Shown here: in pieces, positions 19,817 through 29,448 of the stretch
How the letters are laid out: every line of letters starts with the position of its first letter
Numbering within the stretch: position 1 is the stretch's first letter
IMG/VR virus record: IMGVR_UViG_3300027741_000125
Span: 1-42,575 of that record
Source: a virus
Reading direction: 5' to 3' (one strand)
Length of the DNA stretch: 42,575 bases
Translations under genes and position numbers: made by a program
Notes under the pieces: model-generated
Told to the model about the DNA's origin: nothing
What the model saw: only the letters and a program-made list of their open reading frames with translations
Database searches by the model: none

Positions 19817-21350
19817 CTACAACTGTACTTACGACTCCTAAATTACTCACGAGTAATCTATATGTAGTTCCATCGGGTGATGTTAAAATAACACCTTGAG
19901 ATGAATTAACACCTACTCTCACATCACCAACAACGTGAAGTTTTGATGTTGGATTTGTGGTTCCAATACCAACCAAACCAATAGAAGTAGTGGTAATAAT
20001 AGTTCCACCAGTACCAACATTTAATATTGAGGTTGCAGTAGTACCAGAAACTTTAACGTCATCCTGTACAGTAAGTTTTGAAGTAGGAGTTGAGGTTCCA
20101 ATACCAAGATTACCATCCTTGGTAAGAATCATCTTGGTAGTAAGTAGAGTAGAAATTCCTACTCCTTCAAAAGTACCACTAAGTCCATCATCACCAGAAG
20201 TAGTATCAAATACAATACCTCCAGTTGCTGCTAAACGAATTCTATCTGGACCATTGGGAACTATACCATTATCATTACCTTTAAATATTAAAAGTTCTGA
20301 TATTTCTGTTCCAGGTACATAAGTTCTTTCTCCAATAAATGCATGAGTATAAGGTATTTGTATGCCTCCCCCCGCTCCATCACCATAAACACCTCTAAAA
20401 GCAATATAGTTTGATGTATTAGAATTACCAACTCTTATATTACCATCAACTTGGAGTGCTTCTCCAGCATTAGTGGTTCCAATACCTAATACTACTAGGT
20501 TCTTAGTGATATTAGTATCACTAGCAAGTGTTAGACTACCTGTAGTTGTATCAATTGTATTATCATTCGTAATACCAATCTGAATATTATCAATATAGGC
20601 ACCACCATTAGCACGAATAGTATTAGTAAAGGTACTAAAACCAGCAACACTTAGATCTTTAGTTGTGGTAAAATCAGTTACACCTAATTTTGCTATGGTT
20701 GCTATACCAGTAACTTTTAAATTATCAATCTCAGTTTGTCCAGTAAATTTAGAATATCCACGAACATCAAGAAGATATTCAGGATTTGTGGTTCCAATAC
20801 CAAGATTACCCGAAATATAAGCATTACCAGATACTTGAAGTCGTTGTGAGGTTATTCCTGTTGAAGTTCTAGTACCTATTAGAACTGGTCCATCAGTAAA
20901 GGTTGAAATTCCAGATACATCTAATGTTTCTAATTTTAGATTAGTTGCAGAGGTCACTCCTAAAGTAGTTGATCCAGTTACCTTAAGAGTATTAACTTGT
21001 AGATTATCTAGTGAAGTTGGACCTAAAACTACAAAAGTATTAGCCGTAACTATACCAGTAAAGTATGCATTTGTTCCAGTTAAAAACCCTAGTGTTGTAA
21101 TTTCAGAAACATTAAGATTTTGAAGTGTTAGATCCGAAATAGAAGTAATGCCTAGGGTTGTAATTCCAGAAACCCTAAGATTTTCTGCAGTTAAATTAGT
21201 AGTAGAGGTAACACCTAAAGTTGAGACTCCAAGTACTTCTAACTCATCTGTAAGAACCTTTGTTATAGTACTTCCAATAGTAATTTTTTTATTAGCGTCG
21301 TTAACACTTACAAAAGAACCAAATTGTGATAACTCTCTATTGTTCGCCAT
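19812..21350 (-). CDS. Fibre-like virion protein with GIGTT modules, 512 aa
   Basis: Residues 30-250 are built of about 25-residue beta repeats with V-[ST]-G-[IS]-[ST]-T-L-G and SATNLKLETLDVSGI-like stretches. Copies of the module G-[NL]-[LV]-G-I-G-T-[TS]-x-P-x-x-x-L-x-V occur near residues 180, 410 and 450 (GIGTTNPEYLLDV, GIGTSTPTSKLTV, GIGTTNPTSKLHV). Such modules mark trimeric beta fibres and adhesins of marine phages. No enzymatic domain is seen. Probably part of a tail-fibre network with its neighbours (inference). A late-type box lies 31 nt above its ATG. Confidence 0.75.
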   Translation of the reverse strand: MANNRELSQFGSFVSVNDANKKITIGSTITKVLTDELEVLGVSTLGVTSTTNLTAENLRVSGITTLGITSISDLTLQNLNVSEITTLGFLTGTNAYFTGIVTANTFVVLGPTSLDNLQVNTLKVTGSTTLGVTSATNLKLETLDVSGISTFTDGPVLIGTRTSTGITSQRLQVSGNAYISGNLGIGTTNPEYLLDVRGYSKFTGQTEIDNLKVTGIATIAKLGVTDFTTTKDLSVAGFSTFTNTIRANGGAYIDNIQIGITNDNTIDTTTGSLTLASDTNITKNLVVLGIGTTNAGEALQVDGNIRVGNSNTSNYIAFRGVYGDGAGGGIQIPYTHAFIGERTYVPGTEISELLIFKGNDNGIVPNGPDRIRLAATGGIVFDTTSGDDGLSGTFEGVGISTLLTTKMILTKDGNLGIGTSTPTSKLTVQDDVKVSGTTATSILNVGTGGTIITTTSIGLVGIGTTNPTSKLHVVGDVRVGVNSSQGVILTSPDGTTYRLLVSNLGVVSTVVV

Positions 21351-21380
21351 TACTTAACTACCTGTTATACCTTATAGGTT

Positions 21381-21388
21381 TATTTATT
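21381..21388 (-). promoter_or_regulatory. Possible late promoter AATAAATA
   Basis: Minus strand, 31 nt above the 512-aa gene. One mismatch to TATAAATA. A second variant, CATAAATA, lies at 21395-21402 over the stop of the upstream gene; which of the two is used cannot be told. Confidence 0.5.
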
Positions 21389-21397
21389 CTTGAATAT

Positions 21398-22114
21398 TTA
21401 TGAGTTTGGGAATGGTGCAGTAGGTGGGGTAAAGTTGGCGGTATAACGGGCAATTGTGCTGATCCGCACTTCATCAATGTACCCCTTAAAGAAGTTGTAA
21501 TATCCCTGGTAGCCTGCTCCCAACGTGTCAAGTGTAACTCCAGATGTAAAAGTAGTAGTTGACTGAATGGCTACGCCGTTGATGTAGTCGGTTGTGGTTG
21601 TACCATTTCGGACCTGTGCAAGATGGAACCATGTGTTGGCTGTTACGCCCGCTAGCACGCCATCATTTGAGAATACGACACCATTAACATAGGAGAAGAG
21701 AACATTGGTCCCACCGGAATAGAAGAACCTCAAGACCTGAACGTTGCCATATGTTGAACCACCAAAAAGGGCACGATCACCGAGGTCATCAAGTCTCAGC
21801 CACGCTTCCAAAGTGTAGTTGCTGGTTAAGGCAATTCCTCCTGGCCAGGCTAGTGTGGCGTCAGAACCATTTAGGTATAATGATGATCCTCCAAATTTTG
21901 ACTGAGTTGTACTGATCTGTGGAGTACCATACTTTATTATGGTTTTAGGGCTACCACTGCTATCAGTAAAAGTAGTAGATCCATCACTACCGTCAAAGTG
22001 CATAAGCAAGGTAACACTTGAGAAATTGGGATCAGATGAACTATATGATTCATTACTAATCTTATTATTATAAATTAAAACTGATCTTGCAGCTCCACTA
22101 GATATAGGACTCAT
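21398..22114 (-). CDS. LamG/concanavalin-like lectin-fold virion protein, 238 aa
   Basis: Almost the whole length is one LamG-like (laminin G/concanavalin A-type) jelly-roll: VTLLMHFDGSDGSTTFTDSS, FGGSSLYLNGSDATL, YTLEAWLRLDD, then WFHLAQVRNGTTTTDYINGV and YIDEVRISTIARYTANFTPP. These are classical landmarks of the family, which binds sugars or serves as a structural sandwich. The DNA here is less AT-rich than the adjacent fibre genes, suggesting recent exchange. It overlaps the stop of the 1114-aa gene by one base (TGATG). Likely a receptor-binding or decorating protein (inference). Confidence 0.8.
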   Translation of the reverse strand: MSPISSGAARSVLIYNNKISNESYSSSDPNFSSVTLLMHFDGSDGSTTFTDSSGSPKTIIKYGTPQISTTQSKFGGSSLYLNGSDATLAWPGGIALTSNYTLEAWLRLDDLGDRALFGGSTYGNVQVLRFFYSGGTNVLFSYVNGVVFSNDGVLAGVTANTWFHLAQVRNGTTTTDYINGVAIQSTTTFTSGVTLDTLGAGYQGYYNFFKGYIDEVRISTIARYTANFTPPTAPFPNS

Positions 22115-25100
22115 CAGATTACGCCTTTAAAGTTTGTTGCAGCTATTCCAACAATTGTAAAACTAGTATTAGCAATGCTTACATTTCCATTATATGAAAC
22201 AATAAATGTAAGAATATCTAAAGCTCCTGGAGTATTTGTAAGAGTAATTGTAGTTCCTCCTCCTACTTTAATGTGAGTACTATAACCAACTCCACCTTCA
22301 GTTACAATAGTTGCTAATTGAGTTCCGATACCAGTTGCAGCAGTGGTATTATATCCAACTGCACCTTGAGTTACCAATACTGTAAATGTTTGAGTACTTG
22401 CTCTATTGGTTGAAATACCAGTAAATGAAACAATACCAATATTTGCAGAAGTTGTATGTGTAAATATAGTTCCTTGCGTAGCATCAAGTGAAAGAATATT
22501 ACTTGTAAAAGTTGAAGTATTTTGAGATTCAATAAATCCTTTAACTCTTGTAGTTCCTCCCAAATCTAAAGAATATAATGGATTTGTGGTTCCAATACCA
22601 ACTGAAGATAAAGTGTGAATTCCAACTTCGTTTAAACTCCAATATGATTGTCCTCCACCTCCAGAAGATGTAACAGTCGCAATTCCAGAATCAAGACTTA
22701 CTGATAAATTAGTTCCAAAATTAATAGTTGTTGCTGCACCTACAGGAACTCCATTACTTTCTAATGCTATCTCAACTCCAGATGCAATTACTCCAAGTAA
22801 ATTACTACCATCTCCGTAAAATGCAGTGGCCGTTACATCACCACCAACCGTTAATTTAGATGTTGGATTTGTGGTTCCAATACCAATATTAAAGTTCTCA
22901 TCTCCGACTAACCAATATTCTGAAGTTCCCGTAGTGTTTATACCAACTGCAAATTGATTGTCTTTAGTTGTATCTGGGGAGTCAAAATATTTATTATTAA
23001 AGAAAGTATTTCCTTTTTTTCCTTGACCTAAAATAATTCTATAAGAGGCCGTAGTAGACCCTCCAGTAAATCCTCCAATATAATTATTATTAGAACCTGT
23101 ATCATTATAATGACCTGAATATGCACCAAGAAAATTGTTATAATTTCCTGTAGAATTATAAACGCCAGAACGAACTCCAAAAAAATGATTATTGCATCCC
23201 GCATTATTAGCGCCACTTTCGCATCCAAATGCAACCGTACAATTTCCAGAAAATCCCCCGGACAAATACCCCATATAGATATTTTCGGAACCAGTAGTAT
23301 TACTGCAACCTGCACGATCACCAATAAAGATATTTTGGCTTCCAGTTGTATTAGAACCTCCAGCTTGATATCCAAAGAAATTATTAGTACTTCCTGTTGT
23401 ATTCCATCTTCCAGACTCTTCTCCTGAGAAATTATTATGCTCACCAGTACTATTAGAACTTCCGGCATAATGACCAAAGAAATTATTATTCTCACCACCA
23501 CCAGCACAAAGACCAAAGGAATTAGTACAGTTACCACCTCCATCACCAGCATGATAACCAAAGAAATTATTATATCTTCCTGAAGTATTATTAAACCCAG
23601 CACCAATACCAAAGAAGTTATTATTATAAGAGGTGCAACAATCTGAGTTAGTTCCTACAAAGATATTTCCATTTGGATAGACAATACCTGGTTTATATTG
23701 AACTCCATTCCATACTAAAGCTTGGTAATTAATTGGAGTATCATCACTTACATCATCTAAATTTTTAATAGAATAAGGAAGTGCTCCAATTATTATTGTA
23801 CCTGTAATTGGAGTTGTAAATTCAGCAGTTGGAACAGTAAGGGAATTTCCAGTGTATAGCGCAGTACCTTTTATGAAATTAATTCCATCTAAATAACCCT
23901 CAAAATATTCATCCGCTCTTGTACCATTTACACCAACTGCAGCATAGCCAGAATATGAATATAAACCAACTCCACTTTGTTGATTATCTAATATCCCATC
24001 AACATAAGATCTTAAAATATCTCCTTGTCTTGTTACTGCGATATGATGCCAATTGTTTTCTGTAATTAAAATAGCCCCAGTAAAATTGCCCCACTCATAC
24101 CAGTTTAAATAACCATTATAAATTTGTAACCCTTCATAATTTCCATCATCCCACATCATTATGGACTGATATCCATTAGTATTTGTTTGATAAGACCAGA
24201 ATTCTAGAGTAAAATCTTCATATGCTGCAAAAGTAACTCCAGTTGAAACTTGAACGTCAATATAAGAAGTTCCATCAAAATAAATTGAAGTAGAACCAAA
24301 TTCAGATTGAACGTCTGAAAATGAAACTCCAGAACCAACTGCACTTAAAGCAGCTCCAACAATACTAGAATCTACAAAGGTATTATCTCCAGAAATTCCA
24401 TCTCCAAGAATTAATAGAGTAGAATCAATATTAACTGAAGTTGAAACTCCAGGAATACCTCCAATTATAGGACCATCAATCCATATACCTTCATTATAAA
24501 TTAAAGCTGACCCTGTTTGAGCGGAAGATACATTTACATCAGACAGTCCAGCTAGAGTTGATGAGCCTCCACCGCCACCTATTCCACCACCACCAGATCC
24601 TGCGCTTACTAATCCATAAGCAAATATATCTACATTTTCTCCACCAAAACAGGGAGCATTTAGTACAATTGTACTTCCATTGGTTGCAACATATTCAGAT
24701 CCAGTAAGTCGCACTCCATTCACATAAACATCTAAAAATCCAACATTATATGATGTGGTAAATCCAGTTTGACCTACTGTAGCAACAGTTGAAAGACCAG
24801 TTCTTAATACAGGGAAAGTAGACCAAGTTACTCCAGTTCCAGTTGCAGATAAATATTGACCTAATACTCCAGTTGTTCCACCAACACTTAATTTTCCATC
24901 TAGCCTTGCATCACCTAATATGTCTAATTTATATTGTGGAATTGTGCTTCCAATCCCGACATTATCCGAAACATAATATAATTGACTTGCTCCATATGCA
25001 TATCCAGTTGATGTATTATATAATACCTGTCCTACTTCTCCTCTATTTAAAATATCTGTAACTGTAAATCTTATTGTTGCTATTCCAACTCCTTCAAATG

Positions 25101-25458
25101 GACCATCAACTGAAGTAGTATCTACGGTAACACCAGTTCCTACAAAATCAAGTCCATTAATTCTTTGAAATCTATTATCTCCATTCGGTAGAAAACCATT
25201 TTGATATACAGATATAACTCCAACAGTAGTCCCAAATCCTACAAGAGGAGTCCAATATCTTTCTCCTTCTTTTGTAGAAACTGATACAGGTTGAAATACC
25301 TGACCTACTGGAATTGGATTGACCCCAATTGAAGATGGTCCAACTGTAGGATCACCTAAATTAGGTTCAGCTTGATTTAAACCTAAAAATTCATACCTAT
25401 CGGATGTAATTCCAGTTTGTGGAATTCTTTTTACTCTACCTGAACGAAGCTTTCCCAT
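22114..25458 (-). CDS. Large adhesin-like virion protein with LamG domain and beta-solenoid, 1114 aa
   Basis: Domain order: residues 1-330, beta-rich region with GIGSTIPQYKLDILGDARLD module and a Gly-rich hinge (SAGSGGGGIGGGGGSST, about 290-305); residues 336-542, LamG-like domain (STSIYFDGTSYIDVQV, DFTLEFWSYQ, NNWHHIAVTRQGD, YLDGINFIKGTALY); residues 609-806, about a dozen short repeats of the type NNFFG-x-x-A-G-x-x-NTTG-x-x-N, a beta-solenoid pattern known from adhesins; residues 850-1114, another GIGTTNPTSKLTVGGDV module and fibre-like end. No catalytic site. Probably a side or tail fibre contacting the cell surface (inference). Confidence 0.8.
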   Translation of the reverse strand: MGKLRSGRVKRIPQTGITSDRYEFLGLNQAEPNLGDPTVGPSSIGVNPIPVGQVFQPVSVSTKEGERYWTPLVGFGTTVGVISVYQNGFLPNGDNRFQRINGLDFVGTGVTVDTTSVDGPFEGVGIATIRFTVTDILNRGEVGQVLYNTSTGYAYGASQLYYVSDNVGIGSTIPQYKLDILGDARLDGKLSVGGTTGVLGQYLSATGTGVTWSTFPVLRTGLSTVATVGQTGFTTSYNVGFLDVYVNGVRLTGSEYVATNGSTIVLNAPCFGGENVDIFAYGLVSAGSGGGGIGGGGGSSTLAGLSDVNVSSAQTGSALIYNEGIWIDGPIIGGIPGVSTSVNIDSTLLILGDGISGDNTFVDSSIVGAALSAVGSGVSFSDVQSEFGSTSIYFDGTSYIDVQVSTGVTFAAYEDFTLEFWSYQTNTNGYQSIMMWDDGNYEGLQIYNGYLNWYEWGNFTGAILITENNWHHIAVTRQGDILRSYVDGILDNQQSGVGLYSYSGYAAVGVNGTRADEYFEGYLDGINFIKGTALYTGNSLTVPTAEFTTPITGTIIIGALPYSIKNLDDVSDDTPINYQALVWNGVQYKPGIVYPNGNIFVGTNSDCCTSYNNNFFGIGAGFNNTSGRYNNFFGYHAGDGGGNCTNSFGLCAGGGENNNFFGHYAGSSNSTGEHNNFSGEESGRWNTTGSTNNFFGYQAGGSNTTGSQNIFIGDRAGCSNTTGSENIYMGYLSGGFSGNCTVAFGCESGANNAGCNNHFFGVRSGVYNSTGNYNNFLGAYSGHYNDTGSNNNYIGGFTGGSTTASYRIILGQGKKGNTFFNNKYFDSPDTTKDNQFAVGINTTGTSEYWLVGDENFNIGIGTTNPTSKLTVGGDVTATAFYGDGSNLLGVIASGVEIALESNGVPVGAATTINFGTNLSVSLDSGIATVTSSGGGGQSYWSLNEVGIHTLSSVGIGTTNPLYSLDLGGTTRVKGFIESQNTSTFTSNILSLDATQGTIFTHTTSANIGIVSFTGISTNRASTQTFTVLVTQGAVGYNTTAATGIGTQLATIVTEGGVGYSTHIKVGGGTTITLTNTPGALDILTFIVSYNGNVSIANTSFTIVGIAATNFKGVI

Positions 25459-25464
25459 TTCTTT

Positions 25465-25818
25465 TTATTGTTTTGCTGTTTCCAGAACGCTGATGATTAA
25501 ATCTATTTGGTTAGTACCATTAGATTTGAAATATAGCACATCATTAGTATCCATTGCTAATCTACCATCAGGAAATAGATTCAACGTATCATTTGAAGGA
25601 ATTGATTCTTCATTTGCAAATTTAAATCCACCAGTATCAGATCTTGAATGAATACCAGTAATAGTATAAGTTGATAATGAAACACCAGTGGATACATTTG
25701 TCGCATTACATAATGTAATAATTGCGGAAACCCCAATAGGGCAAGTATAAACTCCAGATAAAGTTGGAGTTAATTTTCTTCTAATTGATTTAAATCTATT
25801 AAGAGGTACTGCAGCCAT
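25465..25818 (-). CDS. Small virion structural protein, 117 aa
   Basis: Reads MAAVPLNRFKSIRRKLTPTL, SGVYTCPIGVSAIITLCNAT, then beta strands and DTLNLFPDGRLAMDTNDVLY, ending QIDLIISVLETAKQ. The pattern V-Y-T-x-P-x-G-[VY]-x-A-I-[IV]-x-x-x-N-[AVI] plus D-x-L-x-[FV] is the sandwich common in small phage neck, tail or capsid-decoration proteins; I cannot say which. Lying 6-7 nt from two fibre genes, it is probably a partner or cap of one of them (inference). Confidence 0.65.
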   Translation of the reverse strand: MAAVPLNRFKSIRRKLTPTLSGVYTCPIGVSAIITLCNATNVSTGVSLSTYTITGIHSRSDTGGFKFANEESIPSNDTLNLFPDGRLAMDTNDVLYFKSNGTNQIDLIISVLETAKQ

Positions 25819-25825
25819 TTTTTAA

Positions 25826-28800
25826 TTAACCTAATGCGACGATGAGTGGTGTAACTGTGCTTAAAACGCTTTGATTATATGCCCTACCTGAAATTGTTCC
25901 AGTAAGTTGATTAATTACAACTCCATCACCAATCTTGAAGTTTCCTGCTTGATTGGTGCTAGTGTAAATAACTTGACCTCCACCTTCTTTAACAACTTCA
26001 TTATCACTAATAGTAACACCACCAAGAGCAGGTTTAGCAGTATTAATATTAGTTCCCGCCCCAACCCATTCAAAAGATATAGTTGTTGCGATTTGTAAGC
26101 TTATTCTTGAAAAATAAACGATAGAACCTGCACTTACTGTATTATTTAGTGTGGTTGTAAGAACTACTGTTGAAACTCCTTCAACTGGTTCTGTAGCACT
26201 TTCAATATTATAATATAAAGGATACATAACTGCTTCTGCTGTTGCACTATTATTACCAGCAAAACTAATAGATGGTGGAGTTTTTTGATATTGACTACCA
26301 CTGCTTATAACATCTACAGAAACAACCCTTCCATTTTCCACATTAGCGGAGGCTTCTGCCTTAATTCCATAGATAGGATCTACTGGAAGATCTATAATAA
26401 CTTCTGGAGGATTTGTATCACTGTATCCACTACCACCATTAGTTACTCTAATTTGGTCAACTCTATAATACAACTCATCAAAATAAATAGCTTGACCGTC
26501 ATACGGACGATTTAATCCAACTCCAGAAATTACAACTCTATCATTTACAATATCTTCATAGTTGACTGTATTAGCAACTGTTCCAGTGTAACGATAAATT
26601 GACTTTGTTGTATTATCGCCTACACCTGAAGAGTATAAACCATAATTACCAAAGGATGAGTTGGAGTTTGTTAGGTCGCATTGACCTCCAGAACCAGTAA
26701 AGATTGCGATATCATCACAAATGGTGAAGATAGAAACTAGCTGGGCGTAACCTCCATTTGTAATTGAAACTCCAATACCACCTTGATTATATTGAGTATA
26801 GGAGTCCACCGACATTGTTCCAGTTACACCAATATCATCAGCTTCGCCAGGTTCAGCAGCAAATCCATCAACTTTCATTCCAATACTTTTGGGAATGAAA
26901 TTAGTACAGTTTCTTATATAAGGACCTTGAGTAATTGGGCCAACACCTTTTGAATATGTTGGGAATATTATACCACCACTCACATAATTATGTGGAATTG
27001 TTGATGTTCCTACTTGAATTGTAAAAGTATTACCAAAAGATTGAACCCCCGCAACTCTAAATTCATATCCTTCACTTCCAGTTGGATAAATTGTAGTTGT
27101 TCCTGCCCCACTAGCACAGGAGAATTCTAAATCTCTAACTCTGACTACATCTCCAACTTTTACATATGCTCCAGGGGCTGTAATGGTGGTAATACCAGTG
27201 ATATTATTATAAGTTGCAGTTGTAACCCCAACAGATCTATCTATAATAAAACCACCACCGACATAGGTATGGGGAAGTGTAGAAATTCCAACAAATACAT
27301 TAAAGCTTGAATCTGGATTTATTTTATCCACATAGAATTCATATCCATATTGACCTGATGGGAATTTTTGAGTACTTATTCCAGAACCACTAGACGCACA
27401 CTCAAATGATAAATCTCTTAATTCAATACGATCTCCTAATTTTATATTTAATCCAGGAGCTTTCAATTTAACAAATCCCTGAAGTAATAAATTGTCTGAA
27501 TCTGTTTTATCATAATAAATCGCACTTGTTATTCCAATAACTGTAGTAAAACCAATTCCAGAATTTCCAGGATATCTTGGAGTAATTCCAGAAGTAGAAC
27601 CTAAACCGATTATTGTAGTTACAATTCCAACACAACTATGAATTGCAGATATTACATCGTTACAAGAATTAATGGAATTATTATATCCAGTTTCAGAATC
27701 TACTTGAATTGATAAATCTTTAACTTGAGTAACAGTAGACTGGAAGTTTTGATATTTCTGAACTGTTCCACCAGAGACATAAGTATGTGGTAGTGTAGAT
27801 TGACCTACTACAACTTCAAATTCATTTGCTCCATTTACTGACTTAACTGGGAAAATATAACCAAGATTTCCAGTAGGATAGATAAGTGTTCCAGGACCAG
27901 AGGGGCAAGTGAATCCTAAACCTACAACTTTTACTGGGTCATTTAAGTTTAGTCCGTGATTTGTCGCAGTAATAGTTACAATTCCTGTTACATTATCATA
28001 TTCGGCATTAGTGACCGTAGTTCCAAGTCCTACTGGATAACCACCCCAAGTACAATTATTTACAACTGACCTTGCTATATTAAATGAATAATCTAATGTA
28101 GCAATTGTTTGATTTACTTCATCAATATTATTTAAAATAGTAGGAATTAAATTCCAATCATTATCATAATATGAAGATCCTGCAGCATAACTACGAGAAT
28201 TTCCACCACGAGTAATATCGTGAATAATAGATTTCCATACACGTTTTACATCAAGTTTTGTTTCAGCCTCATCTCTAAAATTAGTACTAAATCCACTAAA
28301 TCCACTGGTTAAAAATCCCACTGATTCATTTGCAATATAATCAAGATTCATACGAATCATTCGCGCTGCATCAAAATACCTATCAGTTGAAACTCCAAGT
28401 AAAGGTTGTAATGAAACAATGGCGGAACCATTAGTCATTTCAGGGCCAATGAAACTTGCATTAGTTATGTGGCAGCCATTATTCACATAGAATAAATCAA
28501 GTTCTGGATATTTTGGAGTAATTACGATGTTTCTTAATTCGGTTCCTTGAACTGATACTGTTTTAGAAAGAACAATTGGATTTTCTTCTTGATAAACACC
28601 TGGATATACTTTGATAGTATCACCATAAAGTGCAATAGATGCGGCAGACTTAATAGTTCTTTTTGGATAATTTTCAGCTAAACCTGTATTAGTATCTTCT
28701 CCAGTTTGAGAAACATAAATGGTTTTACCTATAGGTCTATATGCATCAATCGTTACAACACCCTTTCCAGGATTTTGAGTTGATTTAATATTAATTCCAA

Positions 28801-29407
28801 TACTTGGAATAATTTGAGTTACAATTCCTACAAGATTAACACCATCTCCAAAATATTTCTCTGCTGTTACATCTCCACCAACATCTAATGTTGTAGTTGG
28901 AATATTTTTATTAATGCCTAATCTATTTGTAGATGGATTATATGATAATGAATTAGTTGAATCAATATAAATATCTTGAGGACCAGTCCCAGATACAAAT
29001 GTAGGATAATAAATTAAATTATTATCTGTATCATTTAAAATTACTGTAACTGATGTTTGAGCGGTTCCAGTGATATTAATATCATAAGTTCCAGATAGAC
29101 GAGCTGGGTTAATAGTACCATCTAGAATATTTTCTGCTCTCGCTAATTTATCCGCAGTTCCAGAAATATCAATATCATAAGTTCCAGATAGACGAGCTGG
29201 GTTAATAGTACCATCTAGAATATTTTCTGCAGCCGTTAAATTAATAGCGGTAGTTGCAGTTCCAATTAGATCACCATAAAATAGCTTAGATTGAATTGAA
29301 TCTGCATTTACAATTCCACTTTGAGTTAAATCAAGATAATCACCGGCTGGTAATTCCTCAATTCTTCTTTTTTCTTTATTGGCAGTTAATGGTAATCTAT
29401 TAGCCAT
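25826..29407 (-). CDS. Large fibre-like virion protein with beta-helix region, 1193 aa
   Basis: Order: residues 1-120, SGIVNADSIQSKLFYGDLIG and a perfect 31-residue duplication (NILDGTINPARLSGTYDI twice); about 165-205, a module LGINKNIPTTTLDVGGDVTA; 227-330, a pectate-lyase-like entry (GKTIYVSQTGEDTNTGLAEN, PKRTIKSA, GDTIKVYPGVY); 440-860, three repeats ending P-H-[TN]-Y-V-[SG]-G-G; 870-1000, ANFIP-type strands and a NSSFGNYGLYS loop like the one in the 2017-aa protein; 1020-1100, two SGSGY-type turns. Likely a trimeric host-contact fibre. It has its own late promoter. Confidence 0.8.
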   Translation of the reverse strand: MANRLPLTANKEKRRIEELPAGDYLDLTQSGIVNADSIQSKLFYGDLIGTATTAINLTAAENILDGTINPARLSGTYDIDISGTADKLARAENILDGTINPARLSGTYDINITGTAQTSVTVILNDTDNNLIYYPTFVSGTGPQDIYIDSTNSLSYNPSTNRLGINKNIPTTTLDVGGDVTAEKYFGDGVNLVGIVTQIIPSIGINIKSTQNPGKGVVTIDAYRPIGKTIYVSQTGEDTNTGLAENYPKRTIKSAASIALYGDTIKVYPGVYQEENPIVLSKTVSVQGTELRNIVITPKYPELDLFYVNNGCHITNASFIGPEMTNGSAIVSLQPLLGVSTDRYFDAARMIRMNLDYIANESVGFLTSGFSGFSTNFRDEAETKLDVKRVWKSIIHDITRGGNSRSYAAGSSYYDNDWNLIPTILNNIDEVNQTIATLDYSFNIARSVVNNCTWGGYPVGLGTTVTNAEYDNVTGIVTITATNHGLNLNDPVKVVGLGFTCPSGPGTLIYPTGNLGYIFPVKSVNGANEFEVVVGQSTLPHTYVSGGTVQKYQNFQSTVTQVKDLSIQVDSETGYNNSINSCNDVISAIHSCVGIVTTIIGLGSTSGITPRYPGNSGIGFTTVIGITSAIYYDKTDSDNLLLQGFVKLKAPGLNIKLGDRIELRDLSFECASSGSGISTQKFPSGQYGYEFYVDKINPDSSFNVFVGISTLPHTYVGGGFIIDRSVGVTTATYNNITGITTITAPGAYVKVGDVVRVRDLEFSCASGAGTTTIYPTGSEGYEFRVAGVQSFGNTFTIQVGTSTIPHNYVSGGIIFPTYSKGVGPITQGPYIRNCTNFIPKSIGMKVDGFAAEPGEADDIGVTGTMSVDSYTQYNQGGIGVSITNGGYAQLVSIFTICDDIAIFTGSGGQCDLTNSNSSFGNYGLYSSGVGDNTTKSIYRYTGTVANTVNYEDIVNDRVVISGVGLNRPYDGQAIYFDELYYRVDQIRVTNGGSGYSDTNPPEVIIDLPVDPIYGIKAEASANVENGRVVSVDVISSGSQYQKTPPSISFAGNNSATAEAVMYPLYYNIESATEPVEGVSTVVLTTTLNNTVSAGSIVYFSRISLQIATTISFEWVGAGTNINTAKPALGGVTISDNEVVKEGGGQVIYTSTNQAGNFKIGDGVVINQLTGTISGRAYNQSVLSTVTPLIVALG
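29078..29230. repeat. 60-bp direct repeat inside the 1193-aa gene
   Basis: 29078-29137 and 29171-29230 are identical, 93 bp apart, equal to 31 codons. They encode the duplicated NILDGTINPARLSGTYDI segment. Identity at DNA level points to a recent duplication or gene conversion. Confidence 0.9.
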
Positions 29408-29436
29408 TATTTATTAAAATTTCTTTTTCTTATTAA

Positions 29437-29444
29437 TATTTATA
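29437..29444 (-). promoter_or_regulatory. Late promoter TATAAATA
   Basis: Exact late box on the minus strand 30 nt above the 1193-aa gene, in the 41-nt gap after the 556-aa gene. The gap otherwise has only A/T-rich sequence. Confidence 0.8.
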
Positions 29445-29448
29445 AAGT

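Noticed and set aside
19957-20322. 121-codon plus-strand frame
   Set aside because: Mirror of the Val/Thr/Ile-rich repeats of the 512-aa fibre gene; no independent signal.
23028-23612. 194-codon minus-strand frame rich in Ile, Val and Leu
   Set aside because: It is the shifted frame of the NNFFG repeats; the repeat structure keeps the other frame free of stops and gives an unnatural hydrophobic composition.
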